Assembly (NCBI GenBank): GCA_963693085.1
Contig: OY856410.1
Location: 1,394,430,363 to 1,394,494,362 of the forward strand
Direction of reading: 5' to 3'
DNA: 64,000 nt
DNA from: Alisma plantago-aquatica
Lineage: Eukaryota > Streptophyta > Magnoliopsida > Alismatales > Alismataceae
Shown: positions 51,402-61,968 of the stretch, one piece after another
Numbering within the stretch: position 1 is the stretch's first letter
Layout: every line of letters starts with the position of its first letter
Made by a program: the position numbers and the translations under genes
Notes under the pieces: model-generated
Database searches by the model: none
The model's input: only the letters and a program-made list of their open reading frames with translations
What the model was told of the DNA's origin: nothing

Positions 51402-51812
51402 GGGTAGCGATCTACTGAGAAACATTCTACGGTGAGAGCATGAGAGGCATTTGAATAACTATAAAGTTATAACTTCTTTCTAATATCCAACCTTATGGAT
51501 GAGAAGAGAATCACTTTATTTACCTTTACACAAAAAATCATTGCGATCTAATATTTTTTACATGTCCATATATACAATATACATGTTTTACATTCAACAG
51601 TTAGCCTAAAACTCAATATTGAGCGTTGAAAAGTATTCTCTTGTTGTAGATGCAATGCAATTCCCATGATGATGAAATTTTATGGGAAGGTAACTAATAA
51701 GGTCTATTTTCAATCCATAAGGTTGGACTGTGAAAATTTGATGATTGAGAAAAGTTATTCAAATGCCTCTCATGCTCTCACCAATATATGTTTCTCACTG
51801 GATAGTTGTCCT
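51401..51812. mobile_element. M3, fold-back element (MITE)
   Basis: 412 bp. The terminal inverted repeats are at least 58 bp: left starts AGGGTAGCGATCTACTGAG and the inverted right end starts AGGACAACTATCCAGTGAG; both contain GAGAGCATGAGAGGCATTTG. The pairing extends further inward (CCAACCTTATGGAT on both arms). It is flanked on both sides by TA microsatellite. No coding capacity. Confidence 0.8.
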
Positions 51813-51948
51813 ATATATATATATATTTGTTGAGTTGTATGTGAAATTTAATTGGATATGTAAATTAACCACTTTAATATTCACATCATATGTAATAAAA
51901 TAATCCAATCATATCAATTTAAATACCAGATATGTCATAAATTGATGT

Positions 51949-51961
51949 GGCTTTGATACTA
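51949..51961 (-). other. A2 primer binding site, decayed
   Basis: GGCTTTGATACTA inverts to TAGTATCAAAGCC, one or two changes from the A1 site, immediately inside the A2 5' LTR end. Confidence 0.7.
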
Positions 51962-52115
51962 TTGTAGGAAAATTGGGGCGACTAGATAAGGTAGCAGAAA
52001 CAAAAATTTAAAGCCCGATTCCCCTAGACAGCAAAATCACATTAACAATAATGTATCTAGGTAGGAAAGATTTGCAAGGTTATACCTGGTCCTAGAACAA
52101 GTCTAGCGACATTAC

Positions 52116-52249
52116 TGTTGGCTAAATGGACATCATTTAAATCCCTTTGTTTTGATAATGACAAACATTTCATTCTTGTGGATCTAACGTGCTACTTGAG
52201 TGTTGCAGAAACAAAGTGGATGACTAACCTTTGGAAGCTCTATATGCTC
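52116..52249 (+). repeat. E 5' LTR, first 134 bp only
   Basis: From TGTTGGCTAAATGG to CTATATGCTC it matches the 3' LTR start (58062 onward) with about eight differences. The remaining 1.3 kb of the LTR, including the promoter, is absent. Confidence 0.9.
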
Positions 52250-52355
52250 TGATACCAATTGAAAAAACCACTTGACGGGGGGTGAATAGGGTTTTATAAA
52301 TATTTTAACAGTAATTCAACTCAAGCAACCACAATTGAGATAAGAAGAAAGGGTG
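52246..52355 (-). other. E: inverted primer site and LTR end
   Basis: GCTCTGATACCA (52246-52257) is the inverse of the primer site. It is followed by TGAAAAAACCACT (52260 onward), the inverse of the 3' LTR end, and the match continues for about 95 bp to AAGAAGAAAG (cf. 59500 down to about 59410). So the stretch LTR end plus primer site stands backwards between the LTR start and gag. GCTC is shared at the junction. Confidence 0.9.
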
Positions 52356-52359
52356 ACAG

Positions 52360-54100
52360 GGTACTCTACAACCTCAACTTGGAAGGAACACTCGTGGCTA
52401 GACCTCCACCTTTTGATGGCACTAACTACACCTACTAGAAGAGGATGATGCAGTTCTATTTCTAGGGAATTAGCTGGGATCTCTGGAGGATGGTGTCAAA
52501 TCCATATGACTTTCCTCAAACAGAGTATGCAACTTGGGATGCTAATACGGTAAGATCAGCCCAAATGAATGCAAAAGCTGTAAGTATACTGTATTGTTCA
52601 ATTTCCGTTGGTGAATTTAATAGAATATCAAATTGCAAAAAATCATATGAGGTATGGCATAGACTCTCCATAACCTATGAAGGAACTGTTCAAGTTAAGA
52701 ATTCTAAAATCGGAATGCTTAAACAAAAGTTTGAACACTTTTGTATGGATGAAAATGAGTCTATTAGTGAAATGTATTGAAAATTCTCTTCTATTGTGAA
52801 TGGTATAAATGCTTTAGGTAAAGTAATCAGCGAAGAAGATCAAGTATAAAAAATCCTTAGTTCTCTTCCTCCCAAGTACAAGCCCAAGGTGACTGCTATT
52901 GAAGAAGCAAATGATCTCACCCGACTAAGGATGGATCAACTCATTGGCAACTTAGAAGCACATAAGGCAACCTTGGAGGAAGAAGAACGACGAGAGTGTG
53001 AAATTCGACAAGGAAGAAAGAAAGATATGACTCTAAAAGCTTCAAAGATCATCACCCAAGAAAGTGATGAAACAAGTGATGGGGATGAAGGAGAAGAAGC
53101 TCTAATTGTTAATGGTAAGAAATATAGAAGATTTAGATCTAACAAAGTTTATGGTTCTTCTTCTTCCTCTCCTAGGTGTTTTGAATGTGGAAAGAAGGGA
53201 CATCTCAAGAATGAATGTCGTAAAGCAAAGAAAGGAAAGAAAAGCTCATCCAAGAAGAAGGGAGAAAAAGCATACAAAGCTTCATGGGATGAGTCAAGTG
53301 ATTCTAAAAGTGGAGAAGAGAATGTGGAGTGCCTCATGGCCAAAGAAGATGATAGTGATGATTCTCAAGAGGTAAGCCTTCTTGATTTGCCAAAAGAAGA
53401 TCTAATTGTTAGTCTACAAGATACTCATGATAAATATGTTGATTGCAAAAAGAAACTAAAAAAGGTTACTAGAACTAATGAGGATCTATATGCTAGATTG
53501 AATAATCTTTCTTTCAAAAAGGACAATATTGCTTCAGAAAATTTGACCTTTAAATCATCTTTAAATGATTGCAATATGAAGTTGCTTACTTTAGAAACGA
53601 ATCATGATCTTCTTTCTCAAGAAAAGGTTGATTTGCTTGCAAAACTGAATAATTTTCAGAGTCAACCTATCCTATGTAATCATCTAGATTATGATGCTAT
53701 TATTAAGGAAAGAGATGCTTTATCATCTAATCTAGATCAAGAAAAGTTAGATATCCAAAAGAAAATTGATGAGATTGCAAAGTTACAAAATGAAGTTAGT
53801 AGCTTGAGAAACAATGGTATTCTTGATAAGATCCTAAAGAACTCTTCTGGTTATAGTGGAAGAAGAGGTTTAGGATATGCTCCAAAAGAACACTCTTATC
53901 AACCAAAACCTAGGAGAACTCAAGCACCCAAGACTAAGATCATGTTTGTACACAAGAACACAACTCAAAATCCTAGAAAGAGAAATGAAATTGATTCTAT
54001 TCACTGTTATTATTGCTTACGTCTTGGACATTACTCTTTTTCATGCCCTTATAAGAAGAAGGATTCTAAATTAGTTTGGGTCCCCAAACCTCAAACTTAG
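52360..54100 (+). pseudogene. E gag
   Basis: The N-terminal wording RPPPFDGTNYTY (52400-52435) and the capsid-like UBN2 region run with in-frame stops at 52436, 52463, 52778 and 52847. From 52889 the frame is open for 403 codons: capsid end, a CCHC knuckle (CFECGKKGHLKNEC, 53177-53218), a lysine-rich stretch, about 150 residues of predicted coiled coil (residues 165-320), and a second zinc-knuckle-like CYYCLRLGHYSFSC (from 54005). It ends VWVPKPQT and TAG. The extended gag is typical of Sirevirus-type elements. The initial codon is unclear because the 5' region is rearranged. Confidence 0.85.
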
Positions 54101-54585
54101 AAGATTTGAATGTAATTTAGTTGAGATATGACCTAACACTTCATTTGAACATCTCAACATCTTATCTCAACTAAGTAGATAGCTTAATGTATTGATTTAA
54201 ATTCAAAACTAATACAAACAATTTACTGAAACAAACAGAAACATTCTTGGTCGACAAACAGTTCAACCGAGACATCCTCGGTCGAGAAATATTCGATCGA
54301 GGAAATACCTGTGATAAATCTGAAATCTACAGTAGAATTTATAGTGAAAACAATAACTATTCTGGTCAAAGAGTTTTCGATCGGAGCAAATATCAGTCGA
54401 GAAATTGTCGACCAAGTGAATTTCTATTTTAGTTCAATTTCAACCTGTACATCGGTAACTTTCTCGATCGACAAATTTCTCGACCGAGACATCTGTCGGT
54501 TGAAATATTTGTCGACCGAATGAAGATCTATTCAGTTTAATTTGTTAAATCATGTTCAGTTCATTTTTAAACATACCTAACCATA
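54101..54585 (+). other. E gag-pol spacer with LTR-like motif cluster
   Basis: About 480 bp with no open frame between the VWVPKP end of gag and a second TWVPKP-like reading just before the protease (about 54597). It carries many TCGGTCGA/CGACCGAG/TCGATCGA words. Positions 54236-54300 align with 58391-58455 of the 3' LTR at about 70 percent by eye. The end, TTTTATTGCAG at 54618-54628, has the look of a splice acceptor, but no donor is obvious. It could be a duplicated LTR piece, an intron or a local insertion. Confidence 0.65.
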
Positions 54586-55893
54586 ATGGACCATCACATG
54601 GGTACCAAAACCTATATTTTATTGCAGGATTGGGTAGTTGACAATGGATGTTCCAAACACATGACCGGGAATAAGGATGCATTTCAAACTCTTGAAGAAA
54701 AGAAAAGCAGAACAATCACTTTTGGGGACAATGGTAAAGGTAAAATTGTTGGAATAGGTAATATTGGTACAAACCTTGAAATAAAGAATGTTTTAATTGT
54801 TGATAGTTTGCACCATAATTTAATAAGTGTCATTCAATTATGTGATAGTGGATATGATGTTTTATTCAACAAAAATTGCTGGACGTTACTAATAGAAAAC
54901 ACTAAAAATGTTGTTTATGAAGGAAAAAGAGTTGGAAATCTATATATTCTTAGACCTAACTCTATGCAATCTGTAGTTGGAAAATGCTTACTTGCAAAAG
55001 AAAATTCTTTACAACTATGGTATAGAAAATTAGGTCATGCTAGTTCATATATTATCAAAAAGCTAGTTAAATATGATCTTATTTGTGGTTTGCCTAAGTT
55101 AATTTTTGATCAATCTGAGAATTGTGAACCATGTACTTTGGGTAAACAAAATAAAACCTATTTTAAACCTAAAAACATGCTTAGCACCAGTAGATCACTA
55201 GAAATTATTCATATGGATTTGTTCAGACCTATGAGGACACAATCTATTGGTGGGAAAAGATATTGATGTGTTATTGTTGATGACTACAGTAGATTTACAT
55301 GGGTACATTTTCTTGCAAATAAAGATGATACTATTCAAGTTTTCATACAATTTTGTTCAAAGATTGAAAATCAATTACAAAACAAAATATGCACAATTAG
55401 AAGTGATCATGGTGGAGAATTTGAGAATCATCTTTTTGAAGAATTCTGCATATCTCAAGGCTACACTCACAATTTTTTTGCTCCACACACTCCCCAACAA
55501 AATGGCATAGTTGAAAGGAAAAATCGGTCATTACAAGAAATGGCTAGGACTATGATGCTTGAACATAATACACCTAAAACATTTTGTGCTAAAGTAGTAA
55601 ACACAGCTTGTTATGTGCTAAATAGAGTAACCGTACACTCTTATTTGAAGAAAACACCATATGAAATCATGTATACTAAGAATCCAAGGGTTGACTATTT
55701 TCATACTTTTGGCTCAACATGCTATATCTTGAACACAAAAGATGATAGAGAAAAGTTTGACTGTAAATCACAAAAAGCCTTTTTCTTGGGATATTCAACT
55801 TCTAGTAAAGCATTTAGAGTTTACAACACAATCTCTAGAAAATTTGAAGAATCCATTCACATTACTTTTCTTGAAGAAAAAAAAACAAAGTGA
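54586..55893 (+). pseudogene. E protease and integrase
   Basis: The protease reads WVVDNGCSKHMTGN with D at 54640-54642; the active site is D-N-G rather than the usual D-S/T-G. The pre-integrase zinc motif follows (LWYRKLGHAS, CEPCTLGK). Integrase catalytic residues: D 55216-55218 (IHMDLF), D 55405-55407 (RSDHGGEF), E 55513-55515 (NGIVERKN), with 35 residues between the last two. One TGA at 55264-55266 interrupts. At about 55875-55893 an A-run shifts the frame by one, and pol continues in the frame of 55742-56335. Confidence 0.9.
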
Positions 55894-56870
55894 TAACATA
55901 GTTGATATTACTCATCAAATCGAAGATCTAACCATATCAATTAAAGATGATCAAAATCCTGAAAATGATCAACAAATTGAGACACAACAACCCATTGAGA
56001 CACAGCAACCCATTCCTAGAATTATTAAGGATCATCCTCAGGAACTGATAATTGGAAATCCTAAGGATAAAGTAAAAACCCGATCATCCTTTAGAGATGT
56101 TGAAAATATGGCATTTGTATCTATAATTGAACCTAAGAAGGTAACTGAAGCTCTAAAAGATGATTATTGGATCATGGCAATGCAAGAGGAATTAAACCAA
56201 TTCACTAAAAATGATGTATGGGACTTAGTTCCTAAACCTCAAGATAAAACCATTATTAGAACTAAGTGGGTTTTTAGAAATAAGTTGAATGAAGCCGGGG
56301 AAGTAGTAAGATATAAAGCAAGGTTGGTAGCATAAGGGTATAATCAACAAGAAGGAATAGACTTTGATGAAACTTATGCACCAGTTTCAAGACTTGAAGC
56401 CATTAGAATGTTACTAGCTATAGCTACACACAAAAACATCAAACTATTCCAAATGGATGTAAAAAGTGCATTTCTCAATGGAATAATACAAGAAGAAGTA
56501 TATGTTACTCAACCACCTAATTTTTAAATTATGGAAAAAGGTGGCTATGTATACAAACTTAAGAAAGCACTTTATGGTTTAAAACAAGCACCTAGAAATT
56601 GGTATGAAAGGCTCAAAAACTATCTCTTTGACAACAGTTTTTCAATTGGAAATTCAGATTCTAATTTATTTTTCAAAACATATAAATCCGACTTTCTGGT
56701 TGTTCAAATTTATGTTGATGATATTATCTTTGGTGCATCAAATGAATCTTTATGCAAACAATTTAGTGATATTATGCAAAAGGAATTTGAAATGAGTCTC
56801 ATGGGAGAATTGACTTTCTTTCTTAGTTTTCAAATCAAGCAAATACCCGCTGGGATTTTTATAAGCTAAG
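55894..56870 (+). pseudogene. E reverse transcriptase
   Basis: After the frameshift: a glutamine-rich linker (three repeats of IETQQP), then RT with MQEELNQFTKNDVWDLVPKP, RTKWVFRNKLNEAGEVVRYK, [21 protein letters not shown] and LKKALYGLKQAPRNWYERL. The catalytic YVDD is intact at 56711-56722. In-frame TAA codons at 56334, about 56525 and 56867; two of these fit a Gln CAA to TAA change. Otherwise the domain is complete. Confidence 0.9.
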
Positions 56871-57682
56871 AGAAGTATACAAATGAACTTTTAAAATGTT
56901 TCGGGATGGAACATTGCAAACATGCTACCAATCCAATGGCTACCTCTATTAAAATTGATAAGGATGAAAATGGGGAACCCATTGATGATTCCTTATATAG
57001 GGCCATAATTTGCAGCTTGCTTTACTTAACCACTTCTAGACCAGACATCATGTTTTCCGTTGGTCTTTGTGCTAGATTTCAATCACAACCTATGCAAACT
57101 CATTTTCAAGCCGTCAAATGGATTTTAAGGTATTTAGCCAACACTACAAGTTATGGTCGTTGGTATCCTAAAGGACAATCTTTGGACTTTAAAGCTTATA
57201 CTGATACCGATTACGTTGGTTGTCGAATTGATCGAAAGAGCACAAGCAGAAGTTGTTTCTTGTTAGGAAGAGCCTTAGTATCTTGGTTTAGCTAGAAACA
57301 AAATACGGTTGCCCTCTCTACAACTAAAGCTGAATATATGACAGACAGGTCGTGTTGTGCTCAAGTGCTTTACATGCAACCAATTTTAAACGATTATGGT
57401 TTTACATTTTCATCCACGCCTATCTTTTGTGACAATACAAGTGCTATAAACTTGGCACATAACCCTATTTTACATAGCTGTGCCAAACATATTGAAATCC
57501 TTCATCATTTTCTAAGGGATCATATCTCTAAAAATCATGTATCTCTTCATCATGTTGATACAGAAGATCAATTGGCTGATAATTTCACAAAACCGCTTCC
57601 ATTAGATCAATTCAATAAAATAAGTAAGAAACTACTCATTACTCCCTTAGAAGATGTTTTCTTTGATATTTGTACTTCTTAA
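56871..57682 (+). pseudogene. E RNase H
   Basis: Continues from RT with YRAIICSLLYLTTSRPDIMF (57000), AVKWILRYL, KAYTDTDYVGCRIDRKSTSR (57190, RNase H acidic motif), a TAG at 57293, LSTTKAEY, FCDNTSAINLAHNPILHS (57430), KHIEILHHFLRDHI and the C-terminal DQLADNFTKPLP (57570). It ends with TAA at 57680. No envelope-like frame follows. Confidence 0.9.
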
Positions 57683-57740
57683 ATCGGTTGGTTTTTCTGA
57701 TCCTTACATTTTGGCTTTCAATGGACATCCTTTCAAATGA

Positions 57741-58061
57741 TTTAAGGGGATAACAAATTAAGGGGGAGTTTTAACACATGATTTTAACGGTTATCATTTT
57801 GAAATGACAAAGGGGGAGATATAATATAAACCTTAAATACTCAATCAATGAGTTTTATAATCTCTTGGCTTTACATTAAAAGTTTCTATATTCCCTAAGA
57901 GTTGGACTTTATGTTCCATACTTATTTGGGAAAAATAAGCACACATTCCATAAATAAGAGAAGGAATACACAAGGTAAATCTCAGGTATGAAACTCAACT
58001 CATTTTAAGATTATTTGATTTATATTTTGGAAATGTTTGTCATCTTTAAAAAGGGGGAGAG
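57741..58061 (+). other. E multiple polypurine tracts
   Basis: Repeated purine tracts AAGGGGGAG at about 57760 and 57810 and AAAAAGGGGGAGAG (58048-58061) directly before the 3' LTR; a weaker TTAAGGGGA is at 57742. Multiple tracts of this kind are a known mark of Sirevirus elements; the last one would prime plus-strand synthesis. Confidence 0.8.
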
Positions 58062-59500
58062 TTTTGGCTAAATGGACATCATTTAAATCCCTTTGTTTTG
58101 ATAATGACAAACATTTAATTCTTGTGGATCTAACGTGATACTTGAGTGTTGCAAGAACAAAGTGGATGACTAACCTTTGGAAGATCTATATGCTCAAAAT
58201 GTTTTAATTTCATGATTGTAATAAAATGTAAAAACTGGTATAGGTATATAATGTACAAGTACTTAGATATCATGTAAATCAAGCATTTAGATCTTCTCTA
58301 GCCATTCAAAACACTTACATAGGTCATCCCCTACAATAGTGTCACAACTGCACACTCATACACACACTTAGTATTTATCTAGAACCACCAAAACAGAGAC
58401 ATTGTCGGTCAAACTAATTGTCGACCGAGACACACTCGGTCAAACATCTTCTCGACCGAGAGTCTCCCGGGTTAACACTTCTAATAGGTTCTATAGGCGT
58501 TAGACACAACAGACAAGGTAGTTGGGAGTTGGAATCAAATGTTATATACACTTGCTCCAGACTGTCCTTCGGTCGACAAAGAGTTTGACCGAGAGTCTCT
58601 CAGTCAAGAAAGACTTCGACCGAGAAGGTGTCTGTCTGTACTCTTTAGAATTAATTAACTAGCCATTGCTAAAGTAATTAGTGGATACCTAACGGCTAGT
58701 TGAGCACTTAGAACCCCCTAGAAAGTGTCTAGAATGCCCTTAAGCATTCATAGTCCATTCCTATAAATAGGACATGCCTTAGGACACCCTAAACACACTT
58801 GTGCAACACTTGAGCATACATACTTGCAATTGGCAATCTACTCTTGTGAGCAATTGAGAAACTCTAGCATTTGCTAATCCTTTCCATTGCTACAAATTCG
58901 TGTCCTACATGCTAGCATCTCCTACCCACTATACTTCCACTTCCATACACATTGGTTAGGAGATCAAAACGCTTGATATAGGAATTCAAGCCTTGTGCTA
59001 CAACGGTAATTGTAATTTCCATTTTCCCTTCTTGTTCTTTCTTATTTATTGCTCTCCTTGATACTCCTAGGGTTGGAGGCTGTGGATTGGAGAGGGTTTT
59101 ATCTTCTCGGCAGAGAAGGAGGACTTTGGACTACTTCAAGAAGGCTGTCTCAACGGGATGCTACTTTAAGAGGAAGGCTACTTCAAGGGGGAGCTTGAAG
59201 TTACTTCAAGGAAGGCTGCTTCGAGGTTGGTGGGACTACTTCTAGGTGAAGGTTGTCCAAAGGGTGGTGAAAGTATTTGTAATTTTATGTAACATCCTTG
59301 CAAGGTAATAAAATTTAAATACTTTCAAAATCCCAATTGGAAACAATTGGGTAGTGGACTGACTCCCTTAGTTTTTACTAAGGGTGGAACCACTCTAAAC
59401 ACCTTGCCTCTTTCTTCTTATCTAAATTGTGTTTGCTTGAGTTGAATTATTATTAAAATATTTATAAAATCCTATTCACCCCCCTCTAGTGGTTTTTTCA
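58062..59500 (+). repeat. E 3' LTR
   Basis: 1439 bp from TTTTGGCTAAATGG (ancestral TGTTGG) to GGTTTTTTCA. TATA box at 58761-58770. Upstream of it (58390-58640) lies a cluster of CGACCGAG/CTCGGTC words, partly inverted relative to each other. A stretch of CTTCAAG/GGCTACTT-type imperfect repeats is at 59120-59250, in the transcribed part. Confidence 0.9.
58761..58770 (+). promoter_or_regulatory. TATA box of E LTR
   Basis: CTATAAATAG, in the same context as in A1 and A2 LTRs. Confidence 0.7.
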
Positions 59501-59510
59501 ATTACCCTTG

Positions 59511-59573
59511 TAATCACATATCATGACTAATGAGACTCTGTGTGATGACTGATGATAGAGTCTCAACCTAATG
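59511..59573. repeat. palindromic filler next to E
   Basis: The A2 3' LTR reads CATTACCCTTG then AAATAGCATC; here about 60 bp stand between these parts. They consist of a direct copy of CATATCATGACTAATGAGAC (cf. 61198-61225 of the same LTR) followed by an inverted copy of nearly the same segment (GACTGATGATAGAGTCTCA). The result is a hairpin with AGACTCT/AGAGTCT arms. Confidence 0.7.
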
Positions 59574-61527
59574 CATCATGCTTCTTCTTCTTTAGGCAAC
59601 AACACACTCATTCAGCAGTAGAAACACTCAAACTGTCGTCTCCATCGGCCTCCTGGTGTAGAACCATAGACAACAGTTGACGATGTCCTCATATCGACAT
59701 ACAATGACCTCCCGCTTATAGAGTAGTCCACACGGACCCCCGGGAACTCCATGTTATTCTACCAAAGCCAACGGGAAGGATTTGTCCCCTTCAATCGACA
59801 TATTAGTCACCGACATGCTATCCCACAATTGTTCTCTCCCTTGATGTCCCTCCCTTTCACGGGTAAGACTAGCTCGGTCTCGCTACTGGTTACCACAAAT
59901 AGAAAGGACAACAATTGCTAGAGTCAACTAATTCTCAATTGTGTGTGTTGAGAAGCCCCCAATACCCCTCTATTTATAGTAGAGGCCAGGGTCAGGCTTC
60001 CCAGTCTGTGTGGGAGTAGAAGGGTCCAGAATCATGAATTTTTTGCAACCTACAAATGGTTAACCAGTCGGTTCACACACCCAACTGATCGGTTGGTACA
60101 TGAGCTGGTCGGTTCACTAAGTGAACCAATCGGTTCATGCATTTTCTTATTCTGAATCACATTGGTATTCAATGCCCAATTAATGCTAAACATGACATCA
60201 ACATCAATCCCTGTTCCAATCAGATTGGCAACTGAATCGGGTAACCCAAAGGGTGAATCAGTCATCTCACATAGTGAAATGATCATTTCACATTACATGA
60301 CAGTCATTTCATAAGTGAAATGGTTGTTTAACTTGTCTCGTTTTGGAAAAATTCAACCAATATTGATTCCAATTGACCTGACACTCCAACCGATTTATTC
60401 AACACTTAAATTGGTTAGTTCCGAGTCTAATCAGTCAATTTTGAAACTCAGTTGTTTATTTGAATACCTAAACACCTTTAGTAATCAATCTAAACATAAA
60501 TCATGAATAAACTCCTTCAATCCAAGTGTATCCTATGCATGTGACTCTATAAGTCCAACATTACATTGGCAGTGAATGTCCATAACCAATATGACATCAC
60601 AAGCAAATTGAGGTGCCTAGTCACACATCATTGCTACCCAAGTAATTCAGAAAGTTGGAAAACAACTTCAACCTAGAATCCGTGATCAGTGTTATCGTGA
60701 TCATATAGTTCCTTTGCCTATGATATCCAGATTGAACTTGAGGCATGGAATCATCATCCTCTTAATGTTCAATCTATGTTCCTTGAACTAGAGCAGACTG
60801 TTTGAGATGCACATGATCTCACATATCACATATTGAGTCACATGAGTATGGATATGCATTTCTCAGTCTCACTTATCAAGATGCCATGGATATCAATATC
60901 TTGTAGGAGGTACAAATCCCATCTACACCACTCACATTCCATCCCCATGTGTCATAGTGCACCCAATCATCATTGTTATGAGTTATGACAACCTTATTCA
61001 GGATTACATTGGATGATGTCAAAGTACATGAACGCCATGTGATGAATGTAGTGACTTTAGGTCTAAGAACCACAATCACCACTATCACTATGAGAGATGA
61101 TACTGACTACCATTCCATGGTCTCCATGTATCACTCTCATGGTGGGTTTGTCTGATACACTATTCTCTAACATGTACCTATGTGCTTGACTTGATATCTC
61201 ATATCATGACTAATGAGACTCTGTCATCAGTCATCACACACTCTAGCCTTATGTATTAGGTTGTCTGTTTTGCTTTTACAGTAATATCCAACTAGGGACA
61301 TAACAAGAATGTATGTACTCTTAGCATTCATATGATCTCATTGTTCAAGTCACGTACTTGAAGTCATACGTCATCAAGTAACATCATTCTTTATTCATCT
61401 AGTATGTATGTGTCATCATCTCATGATTGAGAAAAAAAATGGAATTACCTTTATTATTATCAAATGATGTATTTAATGCCTCATTCCAATCATCATATGA
61501 TTGGCTCTTTGTGCATACATACCAATG

Positions 61528-61928
61528 ACGCCTCATAAGTAAAATCAGGAATTTAATTATAACAATGCCCAAATAAATAAAGTGGGTACACATACCTTGT
61601 AAATAGTCTTAGAAGTATAGGGTAACACCCTAGGTCCATATCAACTATCAACATACCTAGCACCATATATATTGGGATTATGACTTATCTCTCATCATAC
61701 ACGTAGAAGCTAAATTTTTTATTTATATGCTTACTAAATTACATCATGAAGCTTACATATTTAGATGAAAAGATTCCCACAATTTCAAAGCATTTTTTAA
61801 TTTATTTTCCATTTGGTCAATAATCATATATGAATTTTACAAATTCATGCCAATCACGAGAATCATAAAAATCATATTTATATACTGGAATTAGGTCATG
61901 TAATTGATGGCATAGACAATTTATTGAT

Positions 61929-61968
<40 letters not shown>

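Larger units (their letters stand above)
52111..59505 (+). mobile_element. E, Sirevirus-like copia element with rearranged 5' end
   Basis: Element 52116-59500 flanked by the target duplication ATTAC (52111-52115 and 59501-59505). Order: shortened 5' LTR, inverted LTR-end segment, long gag with coiled coil and two zinc knuckles, spacer, protease, integrase, RT, RNase H, several polypurine tracts, 1439-bp 3' LTR. A long coiled-coil gag and multiple polypurine tracts are features of the Sirevirus genus. Relatively well preserved, but with at least nine in-frame stops and one frameshift. Confidence 0.85.
51963..61527 (-). repeat. A2 5' LTR, interrupted by E
   Basis: LTR pieces at 51963-52115 and 59506-61527 match the A2 3' LTR (14594-16694) inverted. 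Without E it is about 2.17 kb. The TATA box is inverted at about 59968-59979. Element E sits in CGACATTACCC with the duplication ATTAC. A 60-bp extra segment lies just beyond E (59511-59573). Confidence 0.85.

Noticed and set aside
57683..58047. Envelope-like ORF after pol in E
   Set aside because: Some Sireviruses carry one, but here the stretch between pol and the last purine tract is short and has stops in all frames.
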